This document shows, piece after piece, positions 16,858-24,552 of a stretch of DNA of 64,000 nt. The position numbers and the translations under genes are program-made. Source of the stretch: Deltaproteobacteria bacterium (lineage in GTDB: Bacteria; Desulfobacterota; Binatia; UBA9968; JAJDTQ01). Where the stretch lies: assembly GCA_026712905.1 (NCBI GenBank), contig JAPOPM010000223.1:1-64000 (forward strand). Reading direction: 5' to 3'. The notes under the pieces are model-generated. The model saw nothing but the letters and a program-made list of their open reading frames with translations, ran no database searches and was not told the origin of the DNA. Position 1 is the stretch's first letter; each line of letters starts with the position of its first letter.

Positions 16858-17268
16858 TTAGTCCGTCTCGTAGGACATGATCTCGATGAGATTGTCATCG
16901 GGATCCCGGATGTACACGCTGGTGGCGCGCCCTCGTCCGCCCGACCGCGCCGCCGGACCCGAACGCACCGGTATATCGTTCTCCTTCAGGAAGTCCAGGA
17001 TCTCCTGCACCGTCCCGTCCCATGTGAGACAGAAATCCATGGAGCCCGGGGCGTAGTTCGGCGCCCCTGAAGGACTCTCTATCTCGTAGCGGTCGGCCGC
17101 GTAGAACTTGATGAGCTGCGCATCATTGATGCGGAACACGGGCCGCGACGACTCCCCTCCCGCCTTGGATTGCCAGGACTCCTCGAGCCCCAGCTTGCGG
17201 TAGAAGGCCACCGACGCATCCATGTCCCTGACGATGATGACCCAATGGTCGATGCCGGAGATGCCCAT
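16858..17268 (-). CDS. VOC-family (glyoxalase/dioxygenase-like) protein
   Basis: A 136-residue single-module VOC protein: GIDHWVIIVRDMDASVAFYRKLG gives the first metal histidine, GSMDFCLTWDG holds a central strand, and the final DPDDNLIEIMSYE supplies the acidic ligand. Such proteins dimerise to form metal sites in lyases, dioxygenases or antibiotic-binding proteins. Its place between the amidohydrolase and SDR genes, with gaps of about 20 bases, makes an enzymatic step in the same pathway likely. Confidence 0.85.
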   Translation of the reverse strand: MGISGIDHWVIIVRDMDASVAFYRKLGLEESWQSKAGGESSRPVFRINDAQLIKFYAADRYEIESPSGAPNYAPGSMDFCLTWDGTVQEILDFLKENDIPVRSGPAARSGGRGRATSVYIRDPDDNLIEIMSYETD

Positions 17269-17289
17269 GATCGCCTCGTTTCCGAATCG

Positions 17290-18411
17290 CTATTCCCCGC
17301 CAAGGTAGAGCTTGATGCCGTTGTCCCGCGTGACCTTCCGTGCCACCGCCTCGTCCACCCCCGCGAACTCTTCGTCGACGGTTTCCTGGGAGCGCGGCCA
17401 CACGGAGTCGCCGTGAGGGTAGTCCGAGGCCCACAGGGCATTGTCCACACCCACCTCTTCCAGGAGCTTCACGCCGACGGGGTCCGACTGGAAGGTGGCA
17501 TACACCTGGCGCCGGTAGTAGTCCGACGGACGCATGTCCAGGACCGCGGCGTCACCCCCTCTCCCCTTGTTCATGCGAACGTCGTACTCCCAGTCCATCC
17601 GGTGAAGCACGAACGGAATCCATCCGATGGAACTTTCCCCGAGCACCACTCTGAGCCCGGGATGGCGGTGCAGGATCCCGGACATGACCACCGACACGAG
17701 CACCTCGTCGAGCTGTATCGGCGCCACGGTCGTGGAGGTCGTTTGGACGCCGCGTCCGGGCGGCTTCTCTCCCTGGGTGCTCCACTGACCGCCGCCGACA
17801 TGGAAGGAGACCGGGAGCCCGGTCTCCTCCCCCGCGTCCCACAAGGGCTCCCATACCTCGTCCCAGTGCGGCTTTTCCGCGAAAAACGCCTGGAACTGCA
17901 CTCCCTTCAACCCAAGCCTCGCGCAGTTGTGCATTTCTTCGATGGCGGCTTCCACGCTGTGGGTCGGTATCCATCCCAGGCCGACCAGGCGCTCGGGCGC
18001 GGCCGCGCAGAAGTCGGCGGTCCACTCGTTATAGGCTCGTGTGACCACGGTATTGAGATCGGGGTCTTCGACGCCGAAACCCCTGGTGAGCCCGCCGTAC
18101 AACACCTGTGTCTCCACCCCGTCCCGGTCCATGTCGGCCAGGCGCAGCTCGGGGGTCGTGGGCCGCCACCTGCCCCCTTCATGTTCCACCGGAGTGCTCC
18201 AATGGCCGAAGCTCGTGGTGATCACGGCGTCCTTCTTCTGCGGTGTGCCCAGCAAACGCCCGTCCAGCTCCCAGTGCCAGTCGGTGGCCCTCTCGACCAG
18301 CCGCGGAGCGCGGTCGCGATACGCCGCCGGAACCCGTTTCTCCCAGAGATCTCCCGGCAGGTACGGGAGGTCCACGTGATCATCCGCCGAGAACAGTTTC
18401 CAGTCAGGCAT
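17290..18411 (-). CDS. Amidohydrolase-2 family metal-dependent hydrolase/decarboxylase
   Basis: A 373-residue TIM-barrel protein of the ACMSD-like amidohydrolase family. The first barrel strand reads LFSADDHVDLP, a central histidine lies in LPVSFHVGGGQ, another conserved region is GESSIGWIPFVLHRMDWEY, and the final metal aspartate lies in ASDYPHGDS. Family members hydrolyse or non-oxidatively decarboxylate aromatic and heterocyclic acids. The operon context with VOC and SDR enzymes fits a ring-degradation pathway. Confidence 0.88.
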   Translation of the reverse strand: MPDWKLFSADDHVDLPYLPGDLWEKRVPAAYRDRAPRLVERATDWHWELDGRLLGTPQKKDAVITTSFGHWSTPVEHEGGRWRPTTPELRLADMDRDGVETQVLYGGLTRGFGVEDPDLNTVVTRAYNEWTADFCAAAPERLVGLGWIPTHSVEAAIEEMHNCARLGLKGVQFQAFFAEKPHWDEVWEPLWDAGEETGLPVSFHVGGGQWSTQGEKPPGRGVQTTSTTVAPIQLDEVLVSVVMSGILHRHPGLRVVLGESSIGWIPFVLHRMDWEYDVRMNKGRGGDAAVLDMRPSDYYRRQVYATFQSDPVGVKLLEEVGVDNALWASDYPHGDSVWPRSQETVDEEFAGVDEAVARKVTRDNGIKLYLGGE

Positions 18412-18435
18412 GCCCGATCTCTCCTTCCGCGGAGA

Positions 18436-19611
18436 TCAGATCCATCGTTCCGCGTCCCTGGCCGGACGGTCCGGATACTTCGCCGCCATGGCCGTCACGC
18501 CGGGGTGCTCCATGACTCCGAGCCGGTCTCCATCGTGCAGCACCTTCCCGTCCACTTTCAACGTGGAGCCCCGGAGCTCCGGTGCGGCGTGGAGGCAATA
18601 GGGGAAGTCATCGTTGTACCGGTGGTTGCCCAAATGCAGGTGGATGCTGGACGGATGAAAGGAATGCAGGAACTCGCGGTATTCCTCGTCAGGACACAGC
18701 ACCGGGCGAATCCGCGCCGCCGGGTGGATGCCGCCGTGCGGCGCGCGCATCTCGTAGCCGTGGTCCTCTCCGAGCACCTTCGCGAGCTCCACATAGAACG
18801 CTTCGAGTGTTCTCGCCTCCGCGCCGCCCTCGAACTTCACGATGTGGTTGTCCCGGATCGTCACGGTCACGGGACGGTCGAAGCTCGGCGGAACGCCGAT
18901 GTCACGGGCCCACACCGGCAGCATCCGGTCGAACACGAGCTCTCCCTGCATGCCCACCGGGTTGATGGCCGGGTAAATGCCCTCCGGGAAGGAACCCCTG
19001 CGGCCGCGCGGCGCCGTATAGGTTCCCCAGTTGGAGGTTGCCGGTCCCACCGTCCCTTCCAGGTGCGTTCCGTTGGGATTCCTAAGCTCCCAGCGATCGC
19101 CGGCATGGATCAACTCGGCGGTGCGCAGACGAAGCTCGGCGACGTATTCGTGAGGCGTTCGCGCCCAGGCCGTCGACAGCAGGCCGGCCGTCGTCGCCAT
19201 GTTGCGCACGAAGTGGACCTTGGTCTCCGCGAGGAGGTCCGGCCACTCCTTCAGTTCTTCCTCGGTGGAGAAATCGAGCACGTGGCTGATGAGCAGGTCC
19301 GCGCCGTGCATCACCGACTTCACCGGCCCTGGGACGCGCCACACGGTATCCCGTGTCGGAATGTCCGGCCATATGACGCTACGGCGGACCGGCAGGTCGA
19401 CCCACATCACCGTGGCGTGGGCGCCGCGGGACTCCACGCCCTGCTGGACCCAGGCGATGGCGGTCTCGTCCACGACGTTGACGCCGCCGTAGAGCCCGTC
19501 CACGGCCGCCAGGATGACCACGTGCTGGTCGCGTTGGACGGCCGCGCAACCGTCGAGAAGGTTGTCGATGGCCTGAGCTGCCGCGGTCGGTATGGGCCGG
19601 AAATCTCCCAA
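18436..19611 (-). CDS. M29 aminopeptidase/NicX-like metalloprotein
   Basis: A 391-residue protein whose C-terminal half resembles the M29 (thermophilic aminopeptidase) fold that also includes 2,5-dihydroxypyridine dioxygenase NicX: FPEGIYPAINPVGMQGEL, a strand pair VTVTIRDNHIVKFEGG, and late histidine/glutamate-rich segments GIHPAARIRPV and SIHLHLGNHRYNDD that could bind metal. The catalytic type cannot be decided by eye. It starts with TTG (GGGAGAGC upstream) and is the first gene of the long minus-strand operon ending at 10425. With the amidohydrolase it would initiate cleavage of the imported compound. Confidence 0.6.
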   Translation of the reverse strand: MGDFRPIPTAAAQAIDNLLDGCAAVQRDQHVVILAAVDGLYGGVNVVDETAIAWVQQGVESRGAHATVMWVDLPVRRSVIWPDIPTRDTVWRVPGPVKSVMHGADLLISHVLDFSTEEELKEWPDLLAETKVHFVRNMATTAGLLSTAWARTPHEYVAELRLRTAELIHAGDRWELRNPNGTHLEGTVGPATSNWGTYTAPRGRRGSFPEGIYPAINPVGMQGELVFDRMLPVWARDIGVPPSFDRPVTVTIRDNHIVKFEGGAEARTLEAFYVELAKVLGEDHGYEMRAPHGGIHPAARIRPVLCPDEEYREFLHSFHPSSIHLHLGNHRYNDDFPYCLHAAPELRGSTLKVDGKVLHDGDRLGVMEHPGVTAMAAKYPDRPARDAERWI

Positions 19612-19695
19612 AATGCTCTCCCTTCTTGCGGCTTTGGCCCGGACGATACATCAACGCCTGGTGCCGTACAAGCACGGTTTCAGCGATTGAGAGTA

Positions 19696-19728
19696 TTGAC
19701 TTGGCGCATGACTGGTTCATTATTGAAC
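19696..19728 (+). promoter_or_regulatory. Promoter with overlapping palindromic operator for the TAXI-TRAP/nitrile hydratase operon
   Basis: TTGACT (19696-19701) is separated by 16 bases from CATTAT (19718-19723). The inverted repeat GTTCA-TTAT-TGAAC (19715-19728) covers the -10 element, a place where a repressor dimer would block polymerase. The start codon of the TAXI gene is about 55 bases downstream with an AGGAAGGAG ribosome site. Confidence 0.5.
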
Positions 19729-19781
19729 GGTGAAGCACGTACGATTCGGGAAGAGTCAGGAACCCAGGAAGGAGATGATCC

Positions 19782-20753
19782 ATGAACCTGAGCCGTAGGA
19801 CCATTGTCGTTGCAGGGGCCGCGTTGGCGGCCTGTGCGTTCACCCTTACCTCGACCGTTTCAGCCGCCGACCGCATCGTGTTCGGAGGCGGACCGGCCGG
19901 GGGCACCTTCCAGGTCGTGGCCAACTCCATTCAGACCTACGGCCCGGTGAAGAAGTCCAAGGACTACCGGGTCAGGGCCCAGTCCTCGGCCGGCTCGGTG
20001 GAGAACCTGCGCAAGGTCAACGCGGGCCGGATGCAGTTCGGCGTGGTCTACTCGGGCCACGTGTATCTTGGACACAACGGCCGAATGAAGAACGACACGC
20101 GCAAGTACAGGGACGTGCTCGCGGTCTCGTACCTGTACGGCGCACCGGCGCAACTGGTGGTGCGCAAGGGGTCGGGCATCCGCAGCGTCAAGGACCTGGT
20201 GGGCAAGCGGGTCGGCGTGGGCAACGCGGGCTCGGGCGCCTTTGCCAACTGCGAGCTGTTCTTCACCCACATGGGCGTCTGGGACAAGATCAAGCGCAAC
20301 GCCATGGGCTACAACGACGCGGCCGCCGCCTTCGGCAACAACCAGCTCGATGCCTTCTGGCTGTTTACCGCGTTTCCCAGCGGCGCCGTGATCATGGCCG
20401 CGCAGACCAACGACATCGAACTGGTCGATCTCGCCAAGGACGCCGAGGAGAGCGGCTTCTTCGAGAAGTACCCCTACTTCGCCAAGCTGGCGGTGCCCGC
20501 CGGCACCTACCGCGGCGTCGACAAGACGGCCCCCTCGTTCCAGGACTCGACGCTCTGGGTCGCCAACTCCAAGGTGTCCGCGGACATCGTCTACGATCTG
20601 CTCTCCAAGATCTACACCGACGAAGGTCTGGCCTACATGCGCAACCAGAAGAAGACGTTCAAGGAAATGAACGTCAAGGACGGCACCAAGGGCATCGTCA
20701 CCCCGCTGCATCCCGGAGCAGAGCGCTTCTGGAAGGAAAAAGGCGTGATGTAA
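19782..20753 (+). CDS. TAXI-family TRAP transporter solute-binding protein
   Basis: A 323-residue periplasmic protein with a signal peptide (MNLSRRTIVV..., cleavage near VSAADR). The TAXI signature appears as FGGGPAGGTFQVVANSIQTY right after it, followed by SSAGSVENLRKVNAGRMQFG and VGKRVGVGNAGSGAF. It captures a carboxylate-type or other small solute for the fused TRAP permease 97 bases downstream. AGGAAGGAG lies before the ATG and a promoter with operator lies about 55 bases upstream. Confidence 0.93.
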   Translation: MNLSRRTIVVAGAALAACAFTLTSTVSAADRIVFGGGPAGGTFQVVANSIQTYGPVKKSKDYRVRAQSSAGSVENLRKVNAGRMQFGVVYSGHVYLGHNGRMKNDTRKYRDVLAVSYLYGAPAQLVVRKGSGIRSVKDLVGKRVGVGNAGSGAFANCELFFTHMGVWDKIKRNAMGYNDAAAAFGNNQLDAFWLFTAFPSGAVIMAAQTNDIELVDLAKDAEESGFFEKYPYFAKLAVPAGTYRGVDKTAPSFQDSTLWVANSKVSADIVYDLLSKIYTDEGLAYMRNQKKTFKEMNVKDGTKGIVTPLHPGAERFWKEKGVM

Positions 20754-20850
20754 GCGGGCGCCGGCCCTGGTTTCGCTATTCGAACGGAAACAAACACGCG
20801 GGCGGCGAAGTGAATGGCTCCGCCGCCCGCGATGAACGGACACGAGGCGC

Positions 20851-22575
20851 ATGTTCAAGCAACTGAACACCGCGGAGCGATGGCTGTTCGACATCCTCTC
20901 GCTCGTCCTGGTGATCTTCTACTCCTACTCCGCGGTGCTCGTTCCCGCGGCCACCCAGTACCACCGCGGCATCTACGTCATCATCACCTATGTGCTCGTG
21001 TTCCTCCTCTACCGCTCCCGGAGCTTGGCGGGGAGGATCGTCGACTACCTCCTGATGGCCGTGTCGGTGGTGTGCATCGGCTACTGGATGTGGAACTTCG
21101 AGGCCATCAATTACCGGGTCGGCGCCGAAACCGTCCTGGATCAGTGGATCGCGGTGGCGGGCGTACTGATCGGCGTCGAGCTGGCGCGCCGGGTGGTGGG
21201 CAACGTCTTCGTCGTCCTCGGCGCGGTCATGCTGCTCTACGGGGTCTACGGCAATCTCATGCCGGACCTCGTCTCCCACGCGGGAGACACCTTTCCGGCC
21301 CTCTGCACCAGCATCTTCTACAAGAGCGACGGGGTCTTCGGGATCATGGCCAACGTTCTGGCCACCTACGTGATCCTGTTCGTCATCTTCGGCGCGTTCC
21401 TTGAAGCAAGCGGAGCGCAGCGGTTTTTCGTCGACTTCCCGCTCGCGGCGGTGGGCCACCGGATCGGCGGCCCGGCCAAGGTCGCGGTCATCGCCAGCGG
21501 CCTGTTCGGCTCCATCTCCGGCAGCGCCATCGCCAATACCGTATCCACCGGCAACTTCACCATCCCCATGATGAAGAAGGCCGGCTTCAAGCCGCACGTG
21601 GCCGGCGCGATCGAGCCCGCCGCTTCCATCGGCGGCATGTTCATGCCCCCCATCATGGGCGCCGGCGGCTTCATCATGTCGGAGCTCACCGGCGTGCCCT
21701 ACTCCACCATCATGCTCGTGGCCATCTTCCCGGCCCTGATGTACTTCTTCAGCGTCTACGTCATGGTCCACTACGAGGCCAAGCAGCACGACATCCGCGG
21801 CGACAGAGCGGAGACCAGCGCCGGAGAGATCTTTCGGCGCGGCTGGTACTACGTGCTGCCGCTCGCGGTCATCACCATTCTGATGCTGATGGGGTACTCG
21901 CCCGCCTACTCGGCGATACTGGGGATGCTGACCTGCATCGCCGTGAGCTGGGTGCGCAAGGACACGAGGATCGGGGCGTGGCGCTTTCTGGAGGCGTCGC
22001 GCGCGGGGGCCGAGAACAGCCTCAAGATCGGCGCCACCCTGGGCGTCATCGGCATCATTATCGGCGTACTGACGTACAGCGGCCTGGTGCTCACCTTCGC
22101 CGACATCGTGATCGAGTTGGCGGACGGCAGGCTCTGGCTGACGATCCTGCTCATCGCCCTGGCGTCCCTGATCCTCGGCATGGGAGTGCCGGTCACCGCT
22201 GCCTACCTGATCACCGCCGTGGTGGCCGTGCCGCCTCTGACGGAGCTGGGCGTCAACCCCATCGCCGCACACATGATCGTCTACTGGCTGTCCCAGGACT
22301 CCAACATCACGCCGCCGGTCTGCATCGCCGCCTTCACCGGCGCCACCATCGCCCAGGCCGACATGTGGAAGACCGCCTTCAGCGCGTTCAAGTTCGCCAA
22401 GTTCCTCTATCTGGCGCCCTTCCTCTTCGGCTATGTGCCGGCTTTCTCGCTCAACGGAAGCACTTCCGACATCGCCGTCGCGTTCGTCCTGATCATTCTT
22501 GGAACGTGGGGCTATTCCTGGGTGTTGAGCGGGATCTGGCTCAATTGGTTCGCCAGGGGGACGGCCAAGAACTGA
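20851..22575 (+). CDS. TRAP transporter fused permease (4TM + 12TM)
   Basis: A 574-residue inner-membrane protein combining a DctQ-like N-terminal part (first four helices, to about residue 125) with the large DctM-like subunit, as usual for TAXI systems. DctM motifs include GLFGSISGSAIANTVSTGNF, EPAASIGGMFMPPIMGAGGF and a C-terminal LSQDSNITPPVCIAAFTGA. Transport is sodium-coupled and needs the TAXI protein upstream. The nitrile hydratase genes follow within 60 bases on the same strand. Confidence 0.94.
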   Translation: MFKQLNTAERWLFDILSLVLVIFYSYSAVLVPAATQYHRGIYVIITYVLVFLLYRSRSLAGRIVDYLLMAVSVVCIGYWMWNFEAINYRVGAETVLDQWIAVAGVLIGVELARRVVGNVFVVLGAVMLLYGVYGNLMPDLVSHAGDTFPALCTSIFYKSDGVFGIMANVLATYVILFVIFGAFLEASGAQRFFVDFPLAAVGHRIGGPAKVAVIASGLFGSISGSAIANTVSTGNFTIPMMKKAGFKPHVAGAIEPAASIGGMFMPPIMGAGGFIMSELTGVPYSTIMLVAIFPALMYFFSVYVMVHYEAKQHDIRGDRAETSAGEIFRRGWYYVLPLAVITILMLMGYSPAYSAILGMLTCIAVSWVRKDTRIGAWRFLEASRAGAENSLKIGATLGVIGIIIGVLTYSGLVLTFADIVIELADGRLWLTILLIALASLILGMGVPVTAAYLITAVVAVPPLTELGVNPIAAHMIVYWLSQDSNITPPVCIAAFTGATIAQADMWKTAFSAFKFAKFLYLAPFLFGYVPAFSLNGSTSDIAVAFVLIILGTWGYSWVLSGIWLNWFARGTAKN

Positions 22576-22633
22576 CCACCAAGTCTCGGGGCACAAGTTG
22601 ACAACGGCCGTGCAAACGTTGAGACTTGCGCCC

Positions 22634-22924
22634 ATGAGCTTTCGTTACAAGCAAGGTGATCGCGTCCGGGTGAAGGAAACGCTGACGCTGGGACATCACA
22701 TCCGCTCGCCCCAGTATCTCCGGGGCAAGGACGGCGTGGTGGCGGACATCCGAGGCAGCTTCAAGGACCCCGAGCTGCTCTCCTTCGGCAAGGACGGCCT
22801 GCCCATGGCCAACCTCTACTCCATCGAGTTCGAACTCGCCCACGTGTGGGACGACCGGCCCGCACCCAACGGTGTCAACAAGATCTACGCGGACATCTTC
22901 GAGCAGTGGCTGGAGCCGCGCTGA
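22634..22924 (+). CDS. Nitrile hydratase beta-subunit SH3-like domain protein (stand-alone C-terminal half)
   Basis: A 96-residue protein equal to only the C-terminal barrel of nitrile hydratase beta: FRYKQGDRVRVKETLTLGHH, then SPQYLRGKDGVVADIRGSF, and the closing LYSIEFELAHVW and KIYADIFEQWLEPR. The helical N-terminal half of a normal beta subunit (roughly 100 residues) is not encoded next to it. A split beta occurs in thiocyanate hydrolase. A TTG at 22598 would add 12 residues without family similarity, so ATG 22634 is used. It precedes the alpha subunit gene by 31 bases. Confidence 0.85.
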   Translation: MSFRYKQGDRVRVKETLTLGHHIRSPQYLRGKDGVVADIRGSFKDPELLSFGKDGLPMANLYSIEFELAHVWDDRPAPNGVNKIYADIFEQWLEPR

Positions 22925-22955
22925 ACGGTTCCGGAATAATTCACGGGAGGACCTC

Positions 22956-23768
22956 ATGGCCAAGGAAAGACAGGATGTGAACGTGGAGCCGGCCCCCAGC
23001 GGCGAGCCGAGCTATTTCGAGCGGCGCGCCCGCGCTACCGCGGACCTGTTGAAGGAGAAGGGCGTCCTGGACACCGACGAGGCGCGCCGGGTCAAGCACG
23101 GGCACGACCACAGCCACGACGACGTGTTCGAGCAGCTCCATTCCAACAACCCCATCGACACCACGGAGCACGAGCACACTCTCTTCGAGAAGCAGATGCT
23201 CGCCCTCGGCAACCTTCTGCGTGAGAAGGGCATCATCAGCACCGACGAGGTGCGACGCAAGATCGACGAGAACGAAGGCGTGTCTCCGCATCAGGGATCG
23301 AAAGTGGTGGCCCGGGCCTGGATGGACCCCGAGTACAAGAAGCGCCTGTTCGAGGACGGCATCGCCGCGGCCGAGGAATTGGGCGTCGACATGTCCACGG
23401 CCAACCAGCTTATCGCCGTGGAGAACACCGACGACGTGCATCATGTGGTCGTGTGCACGCTGTGCTCGTGCTACCCGCGGCAACTGCTGGGCCAGCCGCC
23501 CGACTGGTACAAGAGCACCAACTACCGTACCCGCGTGGTGGTGGACCCGCGCCGGGTCCTGAAAGAGATGGGGTTGGAGCTGCCGGAGTCCACGGAGGTG
23601 CGCGTCGTGGACAGCACCGCGGAGACCCGCTACCTGGTGGTGCCCCGGCGTCCGGAGGGGACCGAGGGCTGGAGCGAGGAGCAACTGGCCGGGCTGGCGA
23701 CGCGCAACAGCATGGTGGGCTGTTCCAACGCTCTCACCCCGATGCAGAAAGAGATGATGGCCGACTGA
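22956..23768 (+). CDS. Cobalt-type nitrile hydratase alpha subunit (or thiocyanate hydrolase gamma-like) with duplicated N-terminal segment
   Basis: A 270-residue metalloenzyme subunit. The claw motif CTLCSC at residues 167-172, with threonine in position two, is the cobalt type; flanking VENTDDVHHVVV, LLGQPPDWYKS and YRTRVVVDPRRVL are standard. The N-terminus is unusual: FERRARATADLLKEKGVLDTDEARR (21-45) and FEKQMLALGNLLREKGIISTDEVRR (78-102) are repeats of one helix pair, separated by a His/Asp-rich HGHDHSHDD. The first copy resembles the end of the helical part of a beta subunit. ATG 22956 follows GGGAGG. It should convert a nitrile to an amide. Confidence 0.9.
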   Translation: MAKERQDVNVEPAPSGEPSYFERRARATADLLKEKGVLDTDEARRVKHGHDHSHDDVFEQLHSNNPIDTTEHEHTLFEKQMLALGNLLREKGIISTDEVRRKIDENEGVSPHQGSKVVARAWMDPEYKKRLFEDGIAAAEELGVDMSTANQLIAVENTDDVHHVVVCTLCSCYPRQLLGQPPDWYKSTNYRTRVVVDPRRVLKEMGLELPESTEVRVVDSTAETRYLVVPRRPEGTEGWSEEQLAGLATRNSMVGCSNALTPMQKEMMAD

Positions 23769-23842
23769 GGCCACGGGTAGGGGCGACCCGCGGTCAGAAA
23801 TGATGGCCGATTGAAGCCACGTGTAGGGGCGACCCGCGGTCG
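23751..23842 (+). repeat. Tandem duplication of 46 bases including the nitrile hydratase stop codon
   Basis: Two consecutive 46-base units (23751-23796 and 23797-23842) differ at only a few positions. The first unit begins with the last codons of the alpha subunit and its TGA; the second repeats the same codons out of context. Both end with TAGGGGCGACCCGCGGTC. The second copy completes a perfect hairpin GGGCGACC-CGC-GGTCGCCC at 23827-23845, the core of a repeat of the REP type. Confidence 0.85.
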
Positions 23843-23862
23843 CCCAGCGGAAGGAGACCGGC

Positions 23863-24516
23863 ATGAGCATATTACGGAGTCTCACGGAGCGTTGCGATCC
23901 GTCCCTGGCGGGGCTCATCGTGGTGGACGTCCAGAACGATTTTTGCAGCCCCGAGGGCGCCTGCGCCAAGCGCGGCGTGGACATCGCGTCCGGTCTCGAG
24001 ATGATGCCCAACCTCTACAAGCTCATCGAGGAGGCGCGGGAGGTGAACCTGCCCATCATCTACATCCAGACCCTCCACAGCGAGTGGACCGACACCGACC
24101 CCTGGATCTACCGCAAGCCCGAGGGCGCGGACAAGGAGACCTGCCGCGAGGGCTCCTGGGGCGCCGATTTCTTCGACGGCATCGAGCCCCGGGCGGACGA
24201 GCGCGTGGTGATCAAGCACCGCTACAGCGCCTTCATCAACACCGACCTCGACACCATCCTCAAGGCCAAGGGCATCGAGAGCGTGCTGCTGACCGGCGTG
24301 GCCACCAACGTGTGCGTGGAAAGCACCATGCGCGACGCCTTCATGCTGGACTACTACGTCACCATGGTGCACGACTGCATGGCCACATCCAACCCGGTGC
24401 TCCACGAGGGCACGCTCGAGAACACCCGCCGCCAGTTCGGCCTGGTGGCGTCCCACGAGGAGGTCATCGATACGTGGGAGGGGTTGGAGCGAAAGAAGGC
24501 CGCTCCAGGGTTCTAA
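23863..24516 (+). CDS. Isochorismatase-family cysteine hydrolase (probable amidase)
   Basis: A 217-residue protein with the complete cysteine-hydrolase triad: Asp in VVDVQNDF (about 25), Lys in VIKHRYSAF (about 123) and Cys in GVATNVCVEST (about 157). Nicotinamidase, biuret hydrolase and N-carbamoyl-amide hydrolases share this fold. Directly after a nitrile hydratase it most simply hydrolyses the amide product to an acid and ammonia. A GGAAGGAG site precedes the start. It is the last gene of the plus-strand unit that begins with the TAXI transporter. Confidence 0.9.
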   Translation: MSILRSLTERCDPSLAGLIVVDVQNDFCSPEGACAKRGVDIASGLEMMPNLYKLIEEAREVNLPIIYIQTLHSEWTDTDPWIYRKPEGADKETCREGSWGADFFDGIEPRADERVVIKHRYSAFINTDLDTILKAKGIESVLLTGVATNVCVESTMRDAFMLDYYVTMVHDCMATSNPVLHEGTLENTRRQFGLVASHEEVIDTWEGLERKKAAPGF

Positions 24517-24552
24517 TGTGCGAATTGGCGTGGAGACGAGTCAGACTGCACG

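Noticed and set aside
17170-19785. An 871-codon open frame on the plus strand
   Set aside because: It runs antisense through the VOC, amidohydrolase and M29-like genes, has no ribosome site or family similarity, and is a by-product of high GC.
22598-22633. TTG start for the nitrile hydratase beta-SH3 protein
   Set aside because: The twelve added residues show no family similarity; ATG at 22634 begins the conserved domain.
20776-22635. A 619-codon minus-strand frame
   Set aside because: It mirrors the TRAP permease gene; its composition (His, Asp, Gly-rich) is typical of antisense frames over membrane proteins.
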